DNA of 64,000 nucleotides from Gammaproteobacteria bacterium DTU037. GTDB taxonomy: Bacteria > Pseudomonadota > Gammaproteobacteria > Pseudomonadales > Pseudomonadaceae. Numbering within the stretch: the first letter of the stretch is position 1; each line of letters begins with the position of its first letter. This document shows, in pieces, positions 22,698-32,144 of this stretch. The translations under genes were made by a program, and so were the position numbers. The stretch covers positions 1-64,000 of the forward strand of contig LFRZ01000019.1 of NCBI GenBank assembly GCA_001513025.1. Direction: 5' to 3'. A model generated the notes under the pieces. The model was not told where the DNA came from. It searched no databases and saw only the letters and a program-made list of their open reading frames with translations.

Positions 22698-23468
22698 TTA
22701 CTCTGCTGCGCTATAGCTTAAGCGGTACAACAGGGCACCAATCGCCTCATTGAGTAAAGCTGTGTTGTGCCACATGGCTTTGCTTTCCGGCATCCAGCCA
22801 TTTAGCGGGCGAGCATTGGCGCCGCCTAAAAAGCCCACAGGTGCGCTTAGCACCTGAAAACCAAACTGCTCGTAACTCCAGCGTGAGCGTGGCATATGCC
22901 ACGCATCAGTCACTAAAACCACGCGCTGAATACCTTCAGCCTGCAGCATCTGTGCGCTGTATTGTGCATTTTCCCAAGTGGTGCGGCTCTGACCTTCTAG
23001 CCAACGCGTATTGACGTTAAAGTCTTGCGCCAAGCTGTCCGCCATAATCTGCGCTTCACTGGGCGGCTGGCCGTAATGCAAGCCACCCGAGACCAGCACC
23101 GGCAATTGCGAGGCTTTGGCTAAACGTGCGGCATAACGCAGACGCTGCATCGCCATCAGCGAAGGTTGATCTGCTTGCCAAGCCGGATCATTAACTTCAC
23201 GCCCGCCGCCCAGCACCACTATGGCATCGGCATGCTGCGCTAATGTGCTCCATTGTTCGAGTAATAAGGGCGCTTCCGTTTCTAAGGCGCGCGCGGCATA
23301 CTCAACCGTAATCGGCAAACTCATTATATAAAGACCGCTGCTGCTGATCACAAAACTGGCTAAGGCCAGTTTCGGCCAGCGCTTGCGTAACAAGAACGCG
23401 CAGAGTAAGAGTAATAATAAGCTGCTGGGTGGAAAGGCCAGTTGCTTGATAATATAGCGCCAAGTCAT
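22698..23468 (-). CDS. YdcF/ElyC-like DUF218 family protein
   Basis: A 256-residue protein with two N-terminal membrane segments (about 12-28 and 36-52) and a DUF218 domain: DAIVVLGGGREVN, VSGGLHYGQPPSEAQ, EGQSRTTWENA, LVTDAWHMPRSRWSYEQFGF. This matches ElyC/YcbC-type proteins in size and topology; ElyC supports peptidoglycan synthesis in E. coli. Exact orthology is uncertain. It is transcribed divergently from metY across a region with a long inverted repeat. Confidence 0.85.
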   Translation of the reverse strand: MTWRYIIKQLAFPPSSLLLLLLCAFLLRKRWPKLALASFVISSSGLYIMSLPITVEYAARALETEAPLLLEQWSTLAQHADAIVVLGGGREVNDPAWQADQPSLMAMQRLRYAARLAKASQLPVLVSGGLHYGQPPSEAQIMADSLAQDFNVNTRWLEGQSRTTWENAQYSAQMLQAEGIQRVVLVTDAWHMPRSRWSYEQFGFQVLSAPVGFLGGANARPLNGWMPESKAMWHNTALLNEAIGALLYRLSYSAAE

Positions 23469-23475
23469 GTTTGCA

Positions 23476-23528
23476 CTCTAAGGATATAGGGGTAAGAATT
23501 CATAGTGTGCCTATATCTTAACTTAGAG
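23476..23528. repeat. Nested inverted repeat in the ydcF-like/metY divergent region
   Basis: CTCTAAG+GATATAGG on one side pairs with CCTATATC ... CTTAGAG on the other, giving 15 paired bases interrupted by a TTAA bulge, with a 19-nt loop. It starts 8 bp from the ydcF-like start codon. It may be an operator, a structured leader or a mobile-element relic. Confidence 0.55.
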
Positions 23529-23615
23529 AACATCTATTGCTGCTCTGCTTGACCCTAGCCTGTTGGCTGGGCATGCTTTACCCCTCTCTTTTTAAACCAG
23601 TCTTGAGTATTAGTG

Positions 23616-24890
23616 ATGAAACCAGAAACAATTGCGATCCATGTGGGCTACAGTTCTGATCCCACCACCAAGTCCGCTGCGGTGCCGATTTATCAAACCA
23701 CGTCTTATACTTTTGATGATACGCAGCACGGAGCGGATCTATTTAATCTGAAAGTTCCAGGCAATATCTATACGCGCATCACTAACCCGACTAACGATAT
23801 TTTAGAAAAACGTGTCGCAGCCTTAGAAGGCGGTGTGGCGGCGTTAGCGATGGCTTCAGGTATGGCGGCGATTACTGCAACGATTCAGACCATTGCTGAA
23901 GCGGGCGATAATATAGTTTCTGTGGCGAAGTTGTATGGTGGTACTTATAACCTGTTTGCCCACACTTTGCCGCGTCAAGGTTTAGAAGTCCGTTTCGCGC
24001 CGCATGATGATATTGCTGCGTTAGAAAAATTAATTGATAGCAAAACTAAAGCTGTGTTCTGCGAAAGTATTGGTAATCCAGCGGGTAATATCGTTGATAT
24101 CCAAGCCTTAGCTGATGCTGCGCACCGCCATGGTGTGCCGTTGATTGTTGATAACACTGTGGCCACGCCGGTGTTATGCCGTCCTTTTGATTATGGTGCA
24201 GATATTGTTGTACATGCGCTGACCAAGTATATGGGTGGCCACGGCACAACCATTGCGGGTGCTATTGTTGATTCGGGCAAATTCCCATGGGCAGAGCACA
24301 AAGAGCGTTTCCCACTATTGAATACGCCAGATGTGTCCTATCACGGCGTGGTGTACACCCAAGATTTTGGTGCCGCGGCCTTTATTGCGCGCTGCCGTGT
24401 GGTGCCACTGCGTAATATGGGTGCGGCTTTATCTCCTTTTAATGCCTTTTTGATTATGCAAGGCATGGAGACACTGTCGCTGCGCATGGAGCGTCATTGT
24501 GAGAACGCGCAAAAAGTTGCTGAGTTCTTAGACGCTCATCCGCAAGTGGCATGGGTGCAGTATGCGGGCTTGCCAACGCACCCTGATCACGCTTTAGCGC
24601 AAAAATATATGGGGGGTAAGCCCTCTTCTATTTTGTGCTTTGGTATTCATGGCGGCCAAGCTGCTGGTGCTAAGTTTATTGATGCGCTGCAGATGTTCTA
24701 CCGCTTGGTGAATATTGGTGATGCTAAGTCACTGGCTTGCCATCCAGCGACGACCACGCACCGTCAATTAACCCCAGATGAAATGGCCAGTGCTGGGGTG
24801 AGTCTCGATCTGATCCGTTTGTCGATTGGTATTGAGCACATTGATGATATTTTAGCGGACTTAACCCAAGCGTTAGACGCCGCCAAGTAA
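23616..24890 (+). CDS. metY: O-acetylhomoserine (thiol)-lyase MetY
   Basis: A 424-residue Cys/Met metabolism PLP enzyme making homocysteine (or methionine) from O-acetylhomoserine and sulfide. It opens KPETIAIHVGYSSDPTTKSAAVPIYQTTSY, with YTRITNPT, ASGMAAITATI, and the PLP lysine in VHALTKYMGGHG (Lys204). The VPGNIYTRI insert and ~425 length favour MetY over cystathionine gamma-synthase. The adjacent GTG is an alternative start one codon upstream; ATG chosen. A terminator-like hairpin follows. Confidence 0.93.
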   Translation: MKPETIAIHVGYSSDPTTKSAAVPIYQTTSYTFDDTQHGADLFNLKVPGNIYTRITNPTNDILEKRVAALEGGVAALAMASGMAAITATIQTIAEAGDNIVSVAKLYGGTYNLFAHTLPRQGLEVRFAPHDDIAALEKLIDSKTKAVFCESIGNPAGNIVDIQALADAAHRHGVPLIVDNTVATPVLCRPFDYGADIVVHALTKYMGGHGTTIAGAIVDSGKFPWAEHKERFPLLNTPDVSYHGVVYTQDFGAAAFIARCRVVPLRNMGAALSPFNAFLIMQGMETLSLRMERHCENAQKVAEFLDAHPQVAWVQYAGLPTHPDHALAQKYMGGKPSSILCFGIHGGQAAGAKFIDALQMFYRLVNIGDAKSLACHPATTTHRQLTPDEMASAGVSLDLIRLSIGIEHIDDILADLTQALDAAK

Positions 24891-24898
24891 CGGCCCAT

Positions 24899-24936
24899 GC
24901 GCGTAAACGAGTGTGCCGTTTGCGCGCCTCTTTTGG
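24899..24936 (+). terminator. Terminator-like hairpin after metY
   Basis: GCGCGTAAACG pairs with CGTTTGCGCGC (11 bp with one G-U) around a 7-nt loop, followed by CTCTTTTGG. It lies 9 nt past the metY stop, before the usp gene. Confidence 0.6.
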
Positions 24937-24959
24937 TCTTTTAAAAGGAATGCACATTT

Positions 24960-25769
24960 ATGCAACATATTATGGTTGCCCATGATCTGAGCACCACAGC
25001 ACAGATTGCCCTGCAGCGCGGTGTGCAATTGGCACAGCAGCATCAAGCGCGCTTGAGTGTGATCTATGTTTTAGAAGATCATTTACCGATGGCTGTGTTA
25101 GAAAAACAGATGCTGGCTGCGGATGCTTTACTCACTCAGCAGTTGCGCGACTGTCATGCTGAAAATGCCCAGGTTTTAATTAAAATGGGCCGCCCAGCAC
25201 AGACGATTGTTGCTGCGCAAAAAGCCCATAGTGTGGATTTTATGGTGATGGGTGATCATCACCAAGATTCGGCTGAGTATTTTTCTGGCACCACGCTGGA
25301 GCGCGTATTACAGCGTAGCGCCGTGCCTGTGTTATTAGCGATTGAGCCGTCTGCAAGCCCTTATCAACGCGCTTTAGTGCCCTTAGATTTTTCTTTGTGT
25401 GCCTGCCATGCACTGCATCATGTGTTTAAGTTATTGCCGAAGACCGCCTTCATCCATGCCCTGCATGTGCTGGAAATGGCTGAGGTGCATGGGGCTGACA
25501 GCGATGCAGAAATCACTTGGCAAGCCTCTTTGTTTGACCAGTTGGTGATGGATGAGCGCGCTAAATTACCCGAGGCAGGTCCGCAGATCAGCCATGAGCT
25601 ACGCCAAGGCGAGTTACATAATTGTTTGGCGCAGGTGATTGCGGAGCAACAGCCGCAGATTTTAGCTATTGGTAAGCATGGGCGTGGGGTTTTAGCTGAT
25701 GCCTTGTTGGGCAGTTTGGCGCAGCACTTTTTAGAATACCCACCTTGTGATGTCTTAGTGGTTAAGTAA
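24960..25769 (+). CDS. Universal stress protein, tandem UspA domains
   Basis: A 269-residue protein with two Usp domains. The first starts MQHIMVAHDLSTTAQIALQRGVQLA and ends VDFMVMGDHHQDS..YFSGTTLERVLQRSAVPVLL. The second begins YQRALVPLDFSLCACHAL and ends ILAIGKHGRGVLADALLGSLAQHFLEYPPCDVLVVK. The second ends with a GKHGRG...G-type nucleotide-binding signature; the first is more degenerate (GDHHQDS). Likely a cytosolic stress protein; specific role unknown. AAAAGGA lies upstream. Confidence 0.9.
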   Translation: MQHIMVAHDLSTTAQIALQRGVQLAQQHQARLSVIYVLEDHLPMAVLEKQMLAADALLTQQLRDCHAENAQVLIKMGRPAQTIVAAQKAHSVDFMVMGDHHQDSAEYFSGTTLERVLQRSAVPVLLAIEPSASPYQRALVPLDFSLCACHALHHVFKLLPKTAFIHALHVLEMAEVHGADSDAEITWQASLFDQLVMDERAKLPEAGPQISHELRQGELHNCLAQVIAEQQPQILAIGKHGRGVLADALLGSLAQHFLEYPPCDVLVVK

Positions 25770-25771
25770 GA

Positions 25772-25801
25772 ATTAGGTTGAGCAGGTCTACTCAACCTAA
25801 T
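25772..25801. terminator. Convergent hairpin between usp and DUF4136 genes
   Basis: Perfect 11-bp stem ATTAGGTTGAG / CTCAACCTAAT with 8-nt loop between converging genes. No strong T-run on either strand, so terminator status rests on position and stem strength. Confidence 0.5.
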
Positions 25802-25831
25802 GTATCGCGTGCCACGCTAAATCTCTGTCGC

Positions 25832-26455
25832 TCAACGGTAACTACTGAGCATATTGGCAATGGCTTTACGCAATGCCTCTTCAGTGGTCTGTCCCTGTAG
25901 ATCGCTGCTGACGGTGCTTTGCGTACGCCATACCGATTGCTGTGTTTGTGCATCCGTAAAGGACAGCGTCAGCTGCTGATAATACTCAGTGTAACTGCGC
26001 GACCTGATGGGCATATTAACGCCAATCCCAGAGTAACGATGGCGATCATAATAGGCATCGCCATGCCCATAACCATAGCCATAATTGGCCGATGGGTAAT
26101 CATCATAGACGCGACGCTCATGTTGGCGCTGGCTGCTGCTGAGTTGCACTTTCAGTTGGCACGGCTGGGCTGCGGAAGCTGGACGCAAACCATGCTGCTC
26201 AAGTTGTTCAGTTAAGATCCGCTGTGCGCTCGCCTGAGCAGAGGCGCTAGGTGCAGGGCTTAGATTTTGATCGTGCCAGCACCAATAATTGTAGCTTTTT
26301 GCACTGATCTGAGCAGGGTAAGCGCTGGCATCAAAATGTGTTGCGGCTGCCGCTGGTGCTGGAGGTAACGGCACACTTGCGCCTGGGTAGGGGTTGCTGG
26401 CTTGGCAACCGAGCAAAAAGAGAGTCGCCACACTGGGCAGTAGATAACGAAGCAT
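25832..26455 (-). CDS. DUF4136-like lipoprotein
   Basis: A 207-residue predicted lipoprotein. The internal ATG is chosen because it gives a clean signal peptide MLRYLLPSVATLFLLGC (lipobox Cys17) with GGGAGG upstream; the track ORF's first 22 residues are untranslated leader. A proline/alanine stretch follows, then a mature domain resembling DUF4136, with a Tyr/Gly-rich loop (NYGYGYGHGDAYYDRHRY) and the C-terminal QSVWRTQSTVSSDLQG...ALRKAIANML typical of the family. Function is unknown. Confidence 0.82.
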   Translation of the reverse strand: MLRYLLPSVATLFLLGCQASNPYPGASVPLPPAPAAAATHFDASAYPAQISAKSYNYWCWHDQNLSPAPSASAQASAQRILTEQLEQHGLRPASAAQPCQLKVQLSSSQRQHERRVYDDYPSANYGYGYGHGDAYYDRHRYSGIGVNMPIRSRSYTEYYQQLTLSFTDAQTQQSVWRTQSTVSSDLQGQTTEEALRKAIANMLSSYR

Positions 26456-26484
26456 AGCGTGCCTCCCAAGAGTCTGAAGAAGGC

Positions 26485-27249
26485 TTAGTCTACTGCGATC
26501 GCACGAGGCTGGCAAAGCCAATGCAGGTAACGTCCTAAGCCGGATAAGGCAGGGTGGCGGCGGTAACTCAGTTCGGTACTGATCAGTTCTTCTGCGGCAA
26601 TCTTCTGCCGAAATTGTGGTGGCATATAATCATGAAATACGCGAATACCGCTGCGCTGTTGGATCAGCCACAGTGGCTCAACTTGTGCGGCTAGTTCACG
26701 TGGATCCAACGGCTGTTGTGGCGTCAGTCCGCCGGCGTCGCCGGTAAAGCGCTGCTGGCTGAGTTTGCGTAAATTACCTTTAATCAGGTTTTGCAAAATC
26801 AGCCCGTCTTTATTGTAAAAAGCCAGTGAGAGCCAGCCGTCAGCAGTCGTTAAACGGTGCAATGCGGCTAAAATGCCGCTGGGTTCCGCCAGCCATTCCA
26901 ATACCGCATGGCACAGCACTAGGTCATAGGGCGGGTGTTCTTGTTGAGCAAAGCTTTGCCAGTCTGAGTGAATAAAGATTGCCTGAGATTGTGCATCAGC
27001 AAAACGTTGCTGTGCCGTTTGCAGCATCGCTAAGGCCGGTTCCACTAAAGTGACCTGATGACCCTGTTGGGCCAACCAAAGCGACATATGCCCCAAGCCC
27101 GCGCCAATATCTAACACGCGTAATGGGCGCTGGGGTAAGACCTCGTTGAGATCGGCCTGCAGCACGGCCAAACGTATCGCGCCTTTATTGCTGCCGTAAA
27201 TCTTTTGCGCAAAACGAATTGCGAGTTCATCAAAGTGCTGATCGTGCAT
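26485..27249 (-). CDS. cmoM: tRNA 5-carboxymethoxyuridine methyltransferase CmoM (SmtA)
   Basis: A 254-residue SAM methyltransferase that converts cmo5U to mcmo5U at the tRNA wobble position. MHDQHFDELAIRFAQKIYGSNKGAIR matches the CmoM N-terminus, followed by SAM motif VLDIGAGLGHMSLWLA, LCHAVLEWLAEP, LSLAFYNKDGL and the diagnostic SGIRVFHDY. The ATG nine codons into the track ORF is chosen from this alignment. cmoA and cmoB are not in the window. Confidence 0.92.
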   Translation of the reverse strand: MHDQHFDELAIRFAQKIYGSNKGAIRLAVLQADLNEVLPQRPLRVLDIGAGLGHMSLWLAQQGHQVTLVEPALAMLQTAQQRFADAQSQAIFIHSDWQSFAQQEHPPYDLVLCHAVLEWLAEPSGILAALHRLTTADGWLSLAFYNKDGLILQNLIKGNLRKLSQQRFTGDAGGLTPQQPLDPRELAAQVEPLWLIQQRSGIRVFHDYMPPQFRQKIAAEELISTELSYRRHPALSGLGRYLHWLCQPRAIAVD

Positions 27250-27379
27250 AGGGTTACTCTTTAAAATGTCGCGCATCTTAGCCTGCTTGCTTGCTTCACC
27301 CTAAACAAAAAGGTCTTGCTGATGCTGCAGAGATTTGGCTTTAGCAGGTTAGGGCGATACGGGTGCAAAGCGGATAGGT

Positions 27380-27982
27380 TTATTTTTTCGGTTGATCCTT
27401 TAACGGGCACTCTGGGCGTCGCCCATAATCATCTGTGCTGCAGGGATTCACCCGGCGTCTATCATTTAAGGTGGTTTGTCGTAAATGGAAAGGTTGTGCT
27501 GGGGTGCGCTCAAGTACCGCCCCTTGCGCATTGATAATTTCGACCGCCACTAGATGTCTGCCGCGTTCAAGCTCTTTGAGAGGGAAAACAGGGCTGCGCG
27601 TTGGCTCGCCGATTGTGTTGCCATCTAATAATAAGCGGTAATGGTGCCCTTCAAGCAGTTTCGGTTCACTGTAGACTGTGACGATCAATGTCCGCTCATT
27701 GGCGCGAATCGTGGCATTGGGTTCTGGCAGCAAAATACGTAGCAATTGATACTGCACAGGTCGAGCTTCAAGTGGCTCTTGATAGACGGGCGGCGGGTTA
27801 ATCACTGGGGTACTGGGCACTTGATTGGCTGGCGCGAGATCCAGCCTTTTGGCCGCTTGTTGCTGGGGCGGCTGATCGGTAAAGGCGCGCGCGCCACTGG
27901 CATCAATATAAGTATAAATAGCGGCCGAGGCGAGTTGCGCTGCACCAAGGAGCAGAGCGCCGAGTAGATAGCTGAGTTTCAT
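27380..27982 (-). CDS. Secreted DUF4124-domain protein
   Basis: A 200-residue protein with signal peptide MKLSYLLGALLLGAAQLASA and an N-terminal DUF4124 domain (AIYTYIDASGARAFTDQPP). A second domain about residues 75-165 (ILLPEPNATIRANERTLIVTV..EP, HYRLLLDGNTIG, GRHLVAVEIINAQG) looks like a beta-sandwich ligand/adhesion fold. The family has no assigned role. It overlaps the upstream DUF4124 gene by 4 nt. A pair of this kind near glnA is usual in Pseudomonas. Confidence 0.85.
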   Translation of the reverse strand: MKLSYLLGALLLGAAQLASAAIYTYIDASGARAFTDQPPQQQAAKRLDLAPANQVPSTPVINPPPVYQEPLEARPVQYQLLRILLPEPNATIRANERTLIVTVYSEPKLLEGHHYRLLLDGNTIGEPTRSPVFPLKELERGRHLVAVEIINAQGAVLERTPAQPFHLRQTTLNDRRRVNPCSTDDYGRRPECPLKDQPKK

Positions 27983-28542
27983 GGCTTAGCGGGCGGTGTC
28001 GGTTTAGTGTGGAATGCCGGGCTGCCGGTGTGCACGCGCTGCACACTCAATGTTTGTTCGTCACTGCTTTGCAGTACCTGCTCACCGGCTAAGACTTGTA
28101 CCGCAAGGCGATGCTCACCGCGAGCAAGATTATTGACCTGAAGGCGGGTGGTTGCACTGCTTGCGCCATAGGCTTGTCCGTCCACCACTAGTTGCAGACG
28201 GTGTTGATTGGCGAGAGGCGGAGTGATCTGAACCCTGAGGGTGAAGTTGCCGTTGTTGGCGCGTAGGGCTTCAGCATCAGGTAATCCACTGATCTGCAAC
28301 TCAGTGTAAGGCGCAGTGTGCTCCGGCATCTCGCTATTCGTCGCGTAGGCGGGCTGGTTCTGACTCTGCTTGGCAGGATTGTGCACACTGTTAATGGAGC
28401 GCAACTCAATGCTATTGGCATCCACGCCGAGCGGCGGCCGGTCTGTGTAGACAGGGTTACCTTTGGCATCGGTATATTGATAAATCTGTGCAGTCACCGG
28501 CAATGCTGCAGTGAGCATGACCATGGCCAAAACAAGGCGCAT
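27979..28542 (-). CDS. Secreted DUF4124-domain protein (paralogue)
   Basis: A 187-residue paralogue of the gene it overlaps: signal peptide ending ALPVTA, DUF4124 (QIYQYTDAKGNPVYTDRPP), then a similar C-terminal domain (FTLRVQITPPLANQHRLQLVVDGQAYG, NLARGEHRLAVQVL). AAAAGGAATT precedes its ATG. It is divergent from glnA. The two probably act together in the periplasm; their job is not known. Confidence 0.85.
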   Translation of the reverse strand: MRLVLAMVMLTAALPVTAQIYQYTDAKGNPVYTDRPPLGVDANSIELRSINSVHNPAKQSQNQPAYATNSEMPEHTAPYTELQISGLPDAEALRANNGNFTLRVQITPPLANQHRLQLVVDGQAYGASSATTRLQVNNLARGEHRLAVQVLAGEQVLQSSDEQTLSVQRVHTGSPAFHTKPTPPAKP

Positions 28543-28958
28543 AATCCATTCCTTTTAATGATGTGCTAAGCGTTACATGCTCGGCAGACTTAGGCAAGTG
28601 TTTCGCTGGCTGGCGGCGCAAAAGGGTCAGCTATGGCGATTGTTTGAAATACTGTATCGCGACGTAAGAAAAAACAAAATTGTGTTCCTTTGCCGCGTAG
28701 ACTATAAAAGGTTATGCTTTTTTGCTTTGATTGTTGTGCCCTGTGTCGATTATTACCCTGTTTTTTTCTAATAGTGTAAGTTTGGGGCTAGCGCTGATCG
28801 CGGGCAACAGTCAAAATAGCACGCCGAATGTATATTACGCGTCTCGCCCTCGGTTTTGACACACTCCTTGTCCTGCCGAGACAGGAAATGTGGCGAGCGC
28901 ACTGCCTGAAAGCCTGTTGCTGGGCGGGCACCTCGTTTATGAAATCTTGGAGACCATG
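28543..28958. other. Divergent region between the DUF4124 pair and glnA
   Basis: About 415 bp, AT-rich in the middle. It must hold the glnA promoter. One candidate sigma-70-like pair is TTGTGT with TATAAA 17 nt later (about 28679-28708). No clear NtrC sites (GCACC-N5-GGTGC) or -24/-12 promoter could be picked out by eye. A 64-codon ORF inside lacks family features and is not called. Confidence 0.45.
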
Positions 28959-30362
28959 ATGTCAAAGTCGCTCGAACTGATACAAACCCATAATGCAAAA
29001 TGGATCGATTTGCGTTTTACCGATATTGGTGGGCAACAGCACCATATCACTATGCCGGCACGTGATGCTGATGATGATTTTTTCGAGCAAGGAAAGATGT
29101 TTGACGGCTCTTCTATGGCCGGTTGGAAAGGCATTGAAGCATCGGATATGATCCTGCTGCCCGATGACAGCACTGCGGTGATGGATCCTTTCACCCAAGA
29201 GCCTACCTTGATTTTAGTCTGCGATGTGATTGAACCATCGACCATGCAAGGCTATGACCGTGACCCTCGTGCGATTGCCTCTCGAGCCGAAGAGTACTTA
29301 AAATCAACAGGGATTGGCGATACTGTCTTTGTCGGTCCTGAACCTGAGTTTTTTATCTTTGATCAGGTTAAGTTTAAGTCGGATATTTCGGGCTCGATGT
29401 TTAAAATCTATTCTGAGCAAGCCGCTTGGAACAGTGATGCTGATATCGAAGGCGGCAATAAAGGTCACCGTGTGCCGGTTAAAGGCGGTTACCTGCCAAC
29501 CCAGCCTAGCGATTATGACCATGAAATTCGCACCGCAATGTGCAACGCCCTAGAAGAAATGGGCCAGTTTGTTGAAGTGCACCACCATGAAGTGGCGACT
29601 GCTGGTCAAAACGAAATTGGTGTTAAATTTAACACGCTAGTGGCTAAAGCCGATGAAGTGCAGGCGTTAAAATACGTGGTGCATAATGTCGCCGATGCTT
29701 ACGGTCGTACCGCGACCTTTATGCCTAAGCCTTTGTTTGGTGATAACGGTTCCGGCATGCATGTGCATTTGTCGATTGCGGCTGGTGGCAAAAATATCTT
29801 CTCTGGCGAAGGCTATGCCGGCTTGTCAGATACCGCGCTGTATTTTGTTGGCGGAATTATTAAACACGGTAAAGCATTGAATGCGCTGACCAACCCGTCA
29901 ACCAACTCCTATAAGCGTTTAGTGCCAGGTTTTGAAGCGCCGGTGATGCTGGCCTATTCTGCGCGTAACCGCTCTGCATCGATTCGCATTCCTTATGTGA
30001 CCAGCCCAAAAGCGCGTCGTATTGAAGCACGTTTCCCAGATCCAGCAGCAAACCCTTATTTAGCCTTTGCGGCGCTGTTAATGGCCGGTCTTGATGGTAT
30101 TCAAAACCGTATTCATCCTGGCGATCCAGCGGATAAAAACCTTTATGATTTGCCACCAGAAGAATCTAAACAGATTCCGCAAGTGTGTGGCAGCTTAAAG
30201 GAAGCGCTGGAAGCGCTAGACGCAGATCGTGATTTTCTACTGCGCGGCGGTGTGTTCAGTAATGAATTCTTAGATGCCTTTATTGCACTCAAAGCCGAAG
30301 AAGAGTTGCGTGTGCGCACCTTTGTTCACCCGCTGGAGTACGAGTTGTACTACAGCTGCTAA
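28959..30362 (+). CDS. glnA: Glutamine synthetase type I
   Basis: A 467-residue GS-I that makes glutamine from glutamate and ammonia. It starts [25 protein letters not shown]; catalytic motifs [30 protein letters not shown] and NRSASIRIP are present, and adenylylation Tyr396 lies in NLYDLPPEE, so it is the regulated GS-I-beta form. Of two adjacent ATGs, the second has better spacing to TTGGAG; the track start is 23 codons too long. Neighbours thiI and typA follow the standard Pseudomonas order; ntrBC are absent here. Confidence 0.97.
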   Translation: MSKSLELIQTHNAKWIDLRFTDIGGQQHHITMPARDADDDFFEQGKMFDGSSMAGWKGIEASDMILLPDDSTAVMDPFTQEPTLILVCDVIEPSTMQGYDRDPRAIASRAEEYLKSTGIGDTVFVGPEPEFFIFDQVKFKSDISGSMFKIYSEQAAWNSDADIEGGNKGHRVPVKGGYLPTQPSDYDHEIRTAMCNALEEMGQFVEVHHHEVATAGQNEIGVKFNTLVAKADEVQALKYVVHNVADAYGRTATFMPKPLFGDNGSGMHVHLSIAAGGKNIFSGEGYAGLSDTALYFVGGIIKHGKALNALTNPSTNSYKRLVPGFEAPVMLAYSARNRSASIRIPYVTSPKARRIEARFPDPAANPYLAFAALLMAGLDGIQNRIHPGDPADKNLYDLPPEESKQIPQVCGSLKEALEALDADRDFLLRGGVFSNEFLDAFIALKAEEELRVRTFVHPLEYELYYSC

Positions 30363-30380
30363 GATAAAATACTATTCAAT

Positions 30381-30420
30381 AAGCAGAGCGCCGTGTTAAA
30401 TCTTGCACAGCGCTCTGCTT
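30381..30420 (+). terminator. Probable glnA terminator
   Basis: An 11-bp perfect stem (AAGCAGAGCGC / GCGCTCTGCTT) with an 18-nt loop, then GTTGTTTG, starting 18 nt after the glnA stop. The loop is long and the T-run imperfect. Confidence 0.6.
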
Positions 30421-30512
30421 GTTGTTTGAGTATTTCGCTAGAAAAGCTGCTATAATATGCGCCACATTTTGTGGTTGCTTTGGTGACCCATCCTAGCGAC
30501 CTGTAGTGTGCC

Positions 30513-32000
30513 ATGAAACTAATTCTAAAATCTTTTCCTGAAATTACTATTAAAAGCCGTCCTGTACGCAAGCAGTTTATGCGTCAGCTGGGCAAGAATA
30601 TCCGCACCGTATTACGCGATCTTGATCCTGATGTGAAGGTGGTCGGTGAGTGGGATAATTTAGAATTATTTACTGCGCTGGAAGACCCTGCACAGTTACA
30701 AGAGTTGTATGCGCGTCTGCGTTGTACTCCTGGTATTTCACATTTTTTCCAGATACTGGAATACCCTCTTGGTGATTTTGATGATATTACCCAGCACTGC
30801 AAGGCTCACTACGCCGATCTATTGAAAGGTCGTATGTTTTCTGTGCGTTGTAAGCGTGGCGGTAAGCATGATTTTTCTTCGATGGATGTTGAGCGCTATG
30901 TGGGCAGTCAGTTGCGTCAGCAATGCGGCGCTGCTGGGATTGACTTGCGCCATCCAGAGATTGAAGTGCGCTTCGAGATTCGCAACCAGCGCTTGTTGAT
31001 TGAATATGAGCGTCACCAAGGTATTGGCGGTTATCCGTTAGGTAGCGTAGAGCAGGCACTGGTGTTGATGTCCGGCGGTTTTGACTCCACTGTCGCCGCC
31101 TATAAAATGATGCGCCGTGGCTTATTAACCCACTTTTGTTTTTTCAACTTAGGTGGATATGCTCACGAACTTGGCGTTAAAGAAGTGGCGCAATACCTCT
31201 GGAAAAAGTACGGCAGTTCGCATCGGGTGCTTTTTGTCAGTGTCCCCTTTGAAGAAGTGCTGGGTGATATTTTAGAAAACGTTGATGACAGCCATATGGG
31301 TGTTGTACTTAAACGTATGATGCTCAAAGCTGCGGATATCATCGCGCAAGATTTAGAGCTGGATACCCTAGTCACTGGCGAAGCGATTTCACAAGTGGCC
31401 AGCCAAACCCTGAGCAATCTGGCGGTAATTGATAAAGCCACCGATAAGCTGGTATTACGCCCTCTGATTACTGAGCATAAACAAGATATTATTCGTACGG
31501 CAGTGGAGATTGGTACGGCTGAGTTTGCTGAAAATATGCCTGAATATTGCGGTGTTATTTCTGTCAGCCCCAAAACCCGCGCCAAGCTAGGCCGTGTGGT
31601 GTATGAAGAAAGTCAGTTGGATGCGAGTATCTTACAGCGGGCTATTGAGCGCACAACACGGGTCACCATGGACAAGGTTCTTGATCAGCTGAGTCAAGAT
31701 ATCCAAGTCGAAGAAGTCCGCGAGGCATTGCCCGGGCAGATCGTGATCGATATTCGCCATCCTGACCAAGTCGAAGATCAGCCGCTTGATTTAGGTATCA
31801 TTGAGCAGCTGGCTGTGCCATTTTATGCAATTAATAGCCGTTTTAAAGATTTTGATCCTAATCGCCAATATCTACTGTATTGCGATCAAGGTATGATGAG
31901 TAAATTGCATGCGCATCATTTATTGCATGAAGGTTATGCAAATGTGCGAGTTTACCGTCCTGACCCAGTGCAACAGCCGCGCGCGCGCAGTTACGCATGA
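30513..32000 (+). CDS. thiI: tRNA 4-thiouridine synthase ThiI with rhodanese domain
   Basis: A 495-residue protein that adds sulfur to U8 of tRNA and, in enterics, helps make the thiazole of thiamine. Domains in order: N-terminal ferredoxin-like/THUMP, PP-loop ATPase [17 protein letters not shown] near residue 185, and C-terminal rhodanese with Cys457 in [10 protein letters not shown] (E. coli Cys456). Length matches E. coli (482). It accepts persulfide from IscS. It is followed by typA as in P. aeruginosa. Confidence 0.96.
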   Translation: MKLILKSFPEITIKSRPVRKQFMRQLGKNIRTVLRDLDPDVKVVGEWDNLELFTALEDPAQLQELYARLRCTPGISHFFQILEYPLGDFDDITQHCKAHYADLLKGRMFSVRCKRGGKHDFSSMDVERYVGSQLRQQCGAAGIDLRHPEIEVRFEIRNQRLLIEYERHQGIGGYPLGSVEQALVLMSGGFDSTVAAYKMMRRGLLTHFCFFNLGGYAHELGVKEVAQYLWKKYGSSHRVLFVSVPFEEVLGDILENVDDSHMGVVLKRMMLKAADIIAQDLELDTLVTGEAISQVASQTLSNLAVIDKATDKLVLRPLITEHKQDIIRTAVEIGTAEFAENMPEYCGVISVSPKTRAKLGRVVYEESQLDASILQRAIERTTRVTMDKVLDQLSQDIQVEEVREALPGQIVIDIRHPDQVEDQPLDLGIIEQLAVPFYAINSRFKDFDPNRQYLLYCDQGMMSKLHAHHLLHEGYANVRVYRPDPVQQPRARSYA

Positions 32001-32144
32001 TGAGATACCTATTATGGGTGTGTTTGTGGAGCTGTGTGGCAACGCCGCAACAGTTGCGCCCACCTGACCCATAAAGTTTTGCCACTTTGCTTCGAACTGA
32101 CGCGTTTTGCGTGCAGCCTACATATTTTTACTTGAGATAAGCTT

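Noticed and set aside
23529-23615. SAM or SAH riboswitch in the metY leader
   Set aside because: The leader is too short and lacks the conserved blocks of those riboswitches; only the inverted repeat nearby is clear.
28577-28771. 64-codon ORF upstream of glnA
   Set aside because: It lies in an AT-rich promoter region, has no good ribosome-binding site and no recognisable domain.
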